NCBI GenBank assembly: GCA_015523685.1
Contig: WAJW01000036.1
Span: 1 to 10,416, forward strand
DNA length: 10,416 nt
Source: Archaeoglobaceae archaeon
GTDB taxonomy: Archaea > Halobacteriota > Archaeoglobi > Archaeoglobales > JdFR-42
Direction: 5' to 3'
Shown: positions 5,981-10,416 of the stretch, piece after piece
How the letters are laid out: each line of letters begins with the position of its first letter
Position numbering within the stretch: position 1 is the stretch's first letter
Notes under the pieces: generated by a model
What the model saw: only the letters and a program-made list of their open reading frames with translations
What the model was told of the DNA's origin: nothing
Database searches by the model: none
Position numbers and translations under genes: made by a program

Positions 5981-5996
5981 AATACTTAAAATTTCT
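5981..5996 (-). promoter_or_regulatory. promoter of the membrane winged-helix gene (leaderless)
   Basis: On the minus strand, GAGAAATTTTAAGTATT contains a TATA-like core (TTTTAAGTATT, 5981-5991) centred about 27 bases before the ATG at 5959, with a purine-rich BRE-like stretch upstream. With no Shine-Dalgarno sequence before the ATG, transcription probably begins at or next to the start codon. A palindrome TTAAT-CA-ATTAA at 5998-6009 lies just upstream and may bind a regulator. Confidence 0.5.
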
Positions 5997-6007
5997 CTTA
6001 ATCAATT

Positions 6008-6020
6008 AAAAAATAAAAAA
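6008..6020 (-). terminator. T6-A-T6 terminator of the por/amidohydrolase operon
   Basis: On the minus strand, two T6 tracts separated by one A begin six bases after the amidohydrolase stop codon (6027-6029). This is a strong archaeal oligo-T terminator separating the five-gene operon from the next promoter. Confidence 0.6.
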
Positions 6021-6026
6021 GTGATA

Positions 6027-7376
6027 TCATTTAAGGTTCCGCTTCAGATACATTCCCGTTCCTTTTCTGGCGAGTATTTCATTATCCTGCATAACAACTT
6101 CTCCCCGCCTCACCGTCAGAACAGGCCATCCCTTCAGAGTCCTTCCGTCCAGAAGCGAAAAATCAGAGTAGGAGTGGAGTTCCTCGTGATTCACCTTCCT
6201 TTCCCTCTTTACATCCACCACGACCAGATCTGCATCCGATCCCACAGCAATCGTGCCCTTTCGAGGATACAGACCGAATATCTTTGCTGGGTTCTTTGAT
6301 GCTTTCTCCATCAACGTCTCAAGGGCAATTCCACGCTTGTGAAGGCCTTCATGAAGAATTACAGGTAGATGGGTGGCAAGAAACGGATAACCCGGCATTG
6401 TGTTCCACATGCCCTTCTCAGCAGATTTCACAGCCCTGGTCATGGAAACATTGTCAGTGCCAAACGAATCTATCCATCCGTCCTCAACCCCTTCCCACAG
6501 GGCATCCACATCCTCTTTGCTTCTGAAGGGTGGAACCATCAAACCGAGAAGACCGAAGTCATCATTCTTCGTCAGAGATAGATATGGCGAGGTTGTTTCC
6601 ACATAGAAGTTCTCATTCCACTGCTTTGCATCAATTACCGCATTAAGCCCATCCATGGAGGAGAGATGCACCACGTAAAGCCTGGCATTTGCCAGTCCCA
6701 CCAGATATGTAACTCGAGTTATTGCCTCTTCCTCAACATAACCCGGATGTGTCTTTTCCCAGTCTTCAAGAGTTCCATCATCCATTTTTGCTCTCAGTTC
6801 CTCTGTTGCGAGATCCACAAGAGATGCATTTTCTGCATGGACACATGCAATTGCGGGGTAGCCCATTTCAGCGATTTTTCTGAAAGCCTTTAGAAGGAAT
6901 CCATCCGAAACGGGCTCTATAATTCCCGGAATTCCTGCCATGTAAAACTTGAAAGAGGTTACACCGAGCTCCCCGGCATATCTCTCCATTTCCTCCAGTT
7001 GAACATCGTTCCCTATGACAAGATGGAAGAATATGTCCGTATAAACATTATCTTCCGCGGTCTTCACTGCATCGGGAAAAACATCAAAGTAAGATTCGCC
7101 TCCCCCGAAGAAGCACCCAACGGTAGTCACTCCACCTGAGATGGCCGACCTGGTCTCGTATTCACATTCCTTTTCAAAGGCCTCAAAGATACCGAGATGT
7201 ATGTGGGGATCGATTACCCCGGGAACCACGTGATTTCCCTTTGCATCAATCTCTTCTTCCCCTTCCAGATTCCTCTTTGAAATCTCTGCAATCTTACCAT
7301 TTTCCACTCCGATTTCAGCCTCAACAACACCCACACCGGGTATCACAACCCTGCCGTTTTTTATCACAAGATCCAT
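6027..7376 (-). CDS. hydantoinase/dihydropyrimidinase-like amidohydrolase
   Basis: The product (449 residues from ATG 7376) belongs to the cyclic amidohydrolase family that opens hydantoin, dihydropyrimidine or related rings with a binuclear metal centre. Numbering from an alternative GTG at 7385 adds three residues. On that longer numbering the metal ligands are all present: His61 and His63 in DPHIHLG, Lys146 (carbamylated lysine) in SFKFYMAG, His183 in CVHAENASL, His240 in YVVHLSS, and Asp311 in SFGTDNVSM. The C-terminal NPAKIFGLYPRKGTIAVGSD is typical of D-hydantoinases. Two deviations are visible: the tyrosine five residues after the lysine is glycine, and the usual TDH is TDN. GTG 7385 and ATG 7382 overlap the porB stop. 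ATG 7376 is preferred because AAGGTG lies six bases upstream and MDLVIKNGR is the usual N terminus. It is the last gene of the por operon. Substrate unknown. Confidence 0.9.
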   Translation of the reverse strand: MDLVIKNGRVVIPGVGVVEAEIGVENGKIAEISKRNLEGEEEIDAKGNHVVPGVIDPHIHLGIFEAFEKECEYETRSAISGGVTTVGCFFGGGESYFDVFPDAVKTAEDNVYTDIFFHLVIGNDVQLEEMERYAGELGVTSFKFYMAGIPGIIEPVSDGFLLKAFRKIAEMGYPAIACVHAENASLVDLATEELRAKMDDGTLEDWEKTHPGYVEEEAITRVTYLVGLANARLYVVHLSSMDGLNAVIDAKQWNENFYVETTSPYLSLTKNDDFGLLGLMVPPFRSKEDVDALWEGVEDGWIDSFGTDNVSMTRAVKSAEKGMWNTMPGYPFLATHLPVILHEGLHKRGIALETLMEKASKNPAKIFGLYPRKGTIAVGSDADLVVVDVKRERKVNHEELHSYSDFSLLDGRTLKGWPVLTVRRGEVVMQDNEILARKGTGMYLKRNLK

Positions 7377-7381
7377 ATTCA

Positions 7382-8332
7382 TCACCTTGCAAGGGATTTC
7401 AGCATTCTGTACCTGTCATCAACCAGCTTCTGAATTTCATTTATCTCCTCATCCGTGAGATGTGAATACTTGCCAACAGCTTTAAGATATTCCTTAACGG
7501 GTTTTTTGAACCATATCTTCTTTGTGAACCTTATCTCCCCGTATCTCGCCTCCCACAGCGGGAAAAAGTTGGTCTCCACCGCGAGCCTCGCAACCTCAAT
7601 TGTTTTATCGGTGGAGAATCTCCATCCCGTGGGACATGGAGAGAAGAGATGGATGTATGCCAGACCATCCTCAACTTCTGCTGCCTTTTTAAGCTTTGAA
7701 ACATAATCTTCTATGTATGCAATGCTTGCGGTTGCGGTGTAGGGAATCTCATGCATTGCCATTATGAGTGGCATGTTCTTGTTGACCTGTGGCTTTCCCC
7801 TTCTTGCCTCTCCAACCGGAGTTGTTGTTGTCCATGCCTTGTACGGGGTTGTTCCGCTTCTCTGTATTCCGGTGTTCATGTAGCCCTCGTTATCATAGCA
7901 TATGTATATAATATTCTCATCCCTCTCCGCCGCTCCTGAAAGACACTGGAATCCCACGTCAGCTGTTCCTCCATCTCCTGCATATGCCAGGACATGCACT
8001 TTTCTGCCCAGCCTCCTGTAATACCTCTTTATTCCAGAAAGCATTGAGGCGATGTTGTCAAGCAATGGGAAGAAAACAGGAACTTCCGTTCCGGTTGTCG
8101 TTCCATATCCCACAACTCCAACCCCTCCCATACAGCCTGGAGGAATCGCCAGAATTGTGTTCCTGCCAAGAACCTTTAATGCGATCCTGAGACCTATTTC
8201 AGAACCACATCCAAGGCAGGTGGATATTCCGGAAGATAGAAGGTCCTCCTTATCCCTGATCTCCTCCTCAACCCTTTTATTTGAATATTTATCTGTGAGA
8301 AGCCACTTTAACTTTTCAATTGTTTCTCCCAT
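7382..8332 (-). CDS. porB: 2-oxoacid (pyruvate):ferredoxin oxidoreductase, beta subunit
   Basis: The 316-residue subunit binds thiamine diphosphate and the proximal 4Fe-4S cluster. The TDP motif is GDGGTADVGF (119-128) through YDNEGYMNTG (146-155). Four cluster cysteines are seen: Cys39 and Cys42 in CLGCG, Cys67 in PPGCMGG, and Cys233 in FSPCPTGW. GIQRSGTTP and WTTTTPVG follow the pyruvate/2-ketoisovalerate oxidoreductase beta signature. The complex interconverts a 2-oxoacid plus CoA with acyl-CoA, CO2 and reduced ferredoxin; pyruvate is the simplest assignment but other 2-oxoacids cannot be excluded. The frame is open to an earlier ATG at 8356. ATG 8332 is chosen because GGAGG lies seven bases upstream; it overlaps porA by 25 bases. 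The stop overlaps the possible starts of the amidohydrolase. Confidence 0.94.
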   Translation of the reverse strand: MGETIEKLKWLLTDKYSNKRVEEEIRDKEDLLSSGISTCLGCGSEIGLRIALKVLGRNTILAIPPGCMGGVGVVGYGTTTGTEVPVFFPLLDNIASMLSGIKRYYRRLGRKVHVLAYAGDGGTADVGFQCLSGAAERDENIIYICYDNEGYMNTGIQRSGTTPYKAWTTTTPVGEARRGKPQVNKNMPLIMAMHEIPYTATASIAYIEDYVSKLKKAAEVEDGLAYIHLFSPCPTGWRFSTDKTIEVARLAVETNFFPLWEARYGEIRFTKKIWFKKPVKEYLKAVGKYSHLTDEEINEIQKLVDDRYRMLKSLAR

Positions 8333-9510
8333 AATTTTTCCTCCAGATCCATCCAAACCACTTCTTTCTCAACCTTTCCCGTTTTATGCACTTTTTCAAG
8401 GATTTCAACAACCTTCCTGACATGCATCTTTGAAATATCGCTCCCACCCAGACCAGCAATGAAGCTGACCATGAGGGGGTTGTGATATCCAAACAGAGCG
8501 GATTTCAGTTCATAATATACGGTTCCCGATGAAAATCCAAAGGAGACGTTCCTGTCTATAACCCCGATCACATCGATATCCTTCAGGAGCTCTCTGAACT
8601 CCTCTTTCGGAAATGGCCTGAACATCCTGAGCTTGAGCATGCCTATCCTCACTCCCCTCTCCCTCGCCTCTCTCACGATCACCCTTACTGTTCCGCTCAT
8701 ACTCCCCATAGTTACAACTGCGATCTCAGCATCATCCATCATGAAGGGTTCAATCTTACCATGGTAGGACCTTCCGAATCTCTCCTCAAATTCCCTGTCC
8801 ACCTCTTCAATTACATCTTTGGCGTTTTCAAGACCTTCCACATGCTTATTTCTGTAATGGGTCAGAAGAGGCCCGGGAGTGAGAGGATCAACGGACATGG
8901 GGTTTTCGGGATCGAGCTTTATGTGATCCATCACAAGAGGCGGAAGAAAATCGTCAACCTCATTCTGGTCAGGAATCACCACCTTTTCAGCCATATGGGA
9001 CAGGTAGAACCCGTCAAGACAGACATTAACTGGAAGAAGAACTCTGCGATCTTCAGCAAGCCTGTAGGCCTGAATGACCGTATCCAGCACCTCCTGATTG
9101 TTTTCCACAAAAAGCTGAATCCATCCAGCATCTCTTACAGTAACAGCATCCTGCTGTCCGCCCCAGACAGATTGGGGGGATATCATCTCTCTTGTGACTA
9201 TGCACATCACTACGGGAAGACGGAGAGTTGACGTTCTGAAGTATGGCTCATACATCAGGGACAGACCCTGACTCGATGTTGCGGTGAACGTTCTCGCTCC
9301 TGAAAGGGACGCGCCGTGCAGGACACTCAGAGCTGAATGCTCTGATTCCACCTCAACCATCTCTGCATCGAGTTCTCCCCTCGCAACCATCGAGGCTATA
9401 TACTCAACGAGAGGGGTCTGTGGCGTGATCGGATATGCTGCGATAACCTCTGGCCTTGATAGTTTTGCACCGTAAGCTGCTGCCTGATTCCCATCGACGA
9501 TTTTGATCAT
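8308..9510 (-). CDS. porA: 2-oxoacid (pyruvate):ferredoxin oxidoreductase, alpha subunit
   Basis: The 400-residue subunit has an N-terminal pyrimidine-binding domain of the TDP fold. It includes AAYPITPQTPLVEYI (24-38), the ESEHSALSVLHGASLSGART segment (55-74) with the likely cofactor-activating glutamate, and RDAGWIQLFVENNQE (126-140). VCLDGFYLSH (163-172) is the counterpart of the LDGF signature. A second transketolase-like domain follows at about 260-375 (MGSMSGTVR; IDRNVSFGFSSG). Where many pyruvate enzymes have WxDHxD, this one has WGGQQDA (116-122), so substrate identity is less certain. The frame is open to 9552, but ATG 9510 follows a strong GGAGGAGGT site six bases upstream and overlaps the porD stop as ATGA. 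The C terminus overlaps porB by 25 bases. Confidence 0.93.
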   Translation of the reverse strand: MIKIVDGNQAAAYGAKLSRPEVIAAYPITPQTPLVEYIASMVARGELDAEMVEVESEHSALSVLHGASLSGARTFTATSSQGLSLMYEPYFRTSTLRLPVVMCIVTREMISPQSVWGGQQDAVTVRDAGWIQLFVENNQEVLDTVIQAYRLAEDRRVLLPVNVCLDGFYLSHMAEKVVIPDQNEVDDFLPPLVMDHIKLDPENPMSVDPLTPGPLLTHYRNKHVEGLENAKDVIEEVDREFEERFGRSYHGKIEPFMMDDAEIAVVTMGSMSGTVRVIVREARERGVRIGMLKLRMFRPFPKEEFRELLKDIDVIGVIDRNVSFGFSSGTVYYELKSALFGYHNPLMVSFIAGLGGSDISKMHVRKVVEILEKVHKTGKVEKEVVWMDLEEKLWEKQLKS

Positions 9511-9764
9511 TCTCTGACCTCCTCCACCATGATTATCGCATCTGCTCTGCACTCACTTGCACATATTCCACAGCCCTTGCAGAATTCATAATCAGTCCTG
9601 TACTCATCATCTTCGATATAAACTGAACCGGTGGGGCAGTATATCAGGCATGTACCGCACTTCTTGCACTTCTCCTGGTTCCTCTCCGGTTTCTGATATC
9701 TCCATTCCCCCGTTTTTATTATGTATCTGTCCTTCCCAATTGGAGCTATCCACTCAATTTTCAT
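9507..9764 (-). CDS. porD: 2-oxoacid (pyruvate):ferredoxin oxidoreductase, delta (ferredoxin) subunit
   Basis: The 85-residue subunit carries two 4Fe-4S clusters that pass electrons from the TDP centre to ferredoxin. The cysteines are CKKCGTCLIYCP (33, 36, 39, 43) and CKGCGICASEC (62, 65, 68, 72), a standard 2[4Fe-4S] arrangement. The residue after Cys72 is Arg rather than the usual Pro. The N-terminal extension IAPIGKDRYIIKTGEWRYQK is typical of PorD and leads into the cluster domain. ATG 9764 is chosen because GGGGTGAT lies about seven bases upstream. A GTG at 9776 overlapping the porG stop as GTGA would add four residues but has a poorly spaced ribosome site. Confidence 0.94.
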   Translation of the reverse strand: MKIEWIAPIGKDRYIIKTGEWRYQKPERNQEKCKKCGTCLIYCPTGSVYIEDDEYRTDYEFCKGCGICASECRADAIIMVEEVRE

Positions 9765-9772
9765 AGGATAAA

Positions 9773-10327
9773 TCACCCCTCTGAAATTCTGACATTCTCA
9801 TATCCGGCTTCGGCAGCCTTAATATTCATCTCAAGCATGTGTTCGCCCATCTCACCCATGACGTCGGAAATGCCCTGCTTAATCGAATCCAGAGATACCA
9901 GACCAGTTGTCTTTGCAAAGGCACCCAGCATGCATGTGTTCGTTACCGGAGTTCCGAACATGGGAATCGTAATTTTATTCGCATCGAGATATCCTACCAG
10001 CGAGACCTTCTCCGGCACGACCGGTGGTACAGATGGAGAATTTATCACGAGAGTGCAATCATCTGAAATCCCTTCGTAGAAATCGACCGCTGTTTTTATA
10101 CTCGGATCGAGAACTATAAGCAGATCGGGATTGTATACCTGGGTTTTCTCCCATATGTACTCATCGTCGATCTTCACAAAAGCCTTCACCGGGGCACCTC
10201 TCCGTTCAAAGGTGAAATCCGGTATGGCACACGCTTCTCTTCCCTCATAAACCGCTGAAGCAACCAGAACCTTTGATGCAAGAACCGCTCCCTGTCCACC
10301 TCTCCCGTGAATTCGAATCTCGATCAT
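9773..10327 (-). CDS. porG: 2-oxoacid (pyruvate):ferredoxin oxidoreductase, gamma subunit
   Basis: The 184-residue subunit starts MIEIRIHGRGGQGAVLASKV, the glycine-rich GRGGQG signature of the gamma domain that binds CoA. DFTFERRGAPVKAFVKID and MFGTPVTNTCMLGAFAKTTG are further family-typical segments, and the length is normal (about 180-190). The frame is open to ATG 10342. ATG 10327 is preferred: it begins at the conserved N terminus and has GGAAGGGG (10333-10340) five bases upstream, whereas the extension (MEGDT) is that ribosome binding site translated. It is the first gene of the gamma-delta-alpha-beta operon; its 3' end is separated from the porD ATG by eight bases. The same subunit could serve a pyruvate or a 2-ketoisovalerate enzyme. 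Confidence 0.94.
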   Translation of the reverse strand: MIEIRIHGRGGQGAVLASKVLVASAVYEGREACAIPDFTFERRGAPVKAFVKIDDEYIWEKTQVYNPDLLIVLDPSIKTAVDFYEGISDDCTLVINSPSVPPVVPEKVSLVGYLDANKITIPMFGTPVTNTCMLGAFAKTTGLVSLDSIKQGISDVMGEMGEHMLEMNIKAAEAGYENVRISEG

Positions 10328-10348
10328 GGTATCCCCTTCCAATATGTA

Positions 10349-10416
10349 TACGCATAAATAAAAAATTAATTACAGAAATTTGCGTAAAAATGTAAAAATG
10401 TATTTATCAATGCGTA
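10349..10416 (-). promoter_or_regulatory. porG promoter region with repeated TGCGTA sites
   Basis: The upstream region is very AT-rich. On the minus strand, TTTTTATTTATG (about 10353-10364) and ATAAATAC (about 10399-10406) are TATA candidates. Three copies of a 6-mer are present: TACGCA at 10349-10354, TGCGTA at 10381-10386 and TGCGTA at 10411-10416, spaced 32 and 30 bp (about three helical turns). GTAAAAAT occurs twice in tandem (10384-10399), followed by a degenerate third copy. These could be operator half-sites; the region continues beyond the window. Confidence 0.35.

Noticed and set aside
8761..9231. 156-codon open frame on the plus strand
   Set aside because: It is antisense to conserved PorA sequence; its composition is a mirror of the real gene.
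1..10416. CRISPR array, transposase or insertion sequence, rRNA
   Set aside because: No regularly spaced direct repeats, no intact transposase and no rRNA-like sequence were seen. The intein is the only mobile element supported.

Overview
The window looks like a euryarchaeal chromosome segment. Evidence for this is a B12-dependent (class II) ribonucleotide reductase carrying an intein, a four-subunit gamma-delta-alpha-beta 2-oxoacid:ferredoxin oxidoreductase, AT-rich TATA-like elements about 25-30 bases upstream of inferred transcript starts, oligo-T terminators, a tRNA without an encoded CCA, and strong GGAGG-type ribosome binding sites. The style resembles Archaeoglobi or anaerobic Methanomicrobia-type archaea, but the species cannot be named from the sequence alone. 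The organism is very probably a strict anaerobe.

Layout. (1) Bases 1-196, plus strand: the 3' end of an isocitrate/isopropylmalate dehydrogenase-family gene, which runs tail-to-tail into tmk with a 29-bp overlap. (2) Bases 168-4101, minus strand: nrdJ followed by tmk with one base between them, a two-gene dNTP-supply operon. nrdJ is interrupted in frame by a 365-residue LAGLIDADG intein placed immediately before the catalytic thiyl-radical cysteine. (3) Bases 4102-5103: a mostly non-coding kilobase with a tRNA-Pro(GGG) gene divergent from nrdJ, its T6 terminator, possible gene remnants and two very short cysteine-rich reading frames. (4) Bases 5104-5959, minus strand: a membrane-anchored winged-helix protein with a secreted carboxypeptidase-regulatory-like domain, followed by a 53-residue two-helix membrane protein. 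(5) Bases 6027-10327, minus strand: a tightly packed five-gene operon, porG-porD-porA-porB followed by a hydantoinase/dihydropyrimidinase-like amidohydrolase.

How the genes work together. NrdJ reduces ribonucleotides and Tmk phosphorylates dTMP, so group 2 supplies DNA precursors. NrdJ can only be active after the intein splices out. The Por complex interconverts a 2-oxoacid (most simply pyruvate) and acyl-CoA plus CO2 with ferredoxin. The amidohydrolase is translationally coupled to porB, has all six metal-ligand positions, but lacks the usual hydantoinase substrate tyrosine, so its substrate is open. The best candidates for undescribed biology are the link between this amidohydrolase and the oxidoreductase, the membrane winged-helix/small-membrane-protein pair, and the small cysteine-rich frames. 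None of these can be called a new system from sequence alone.
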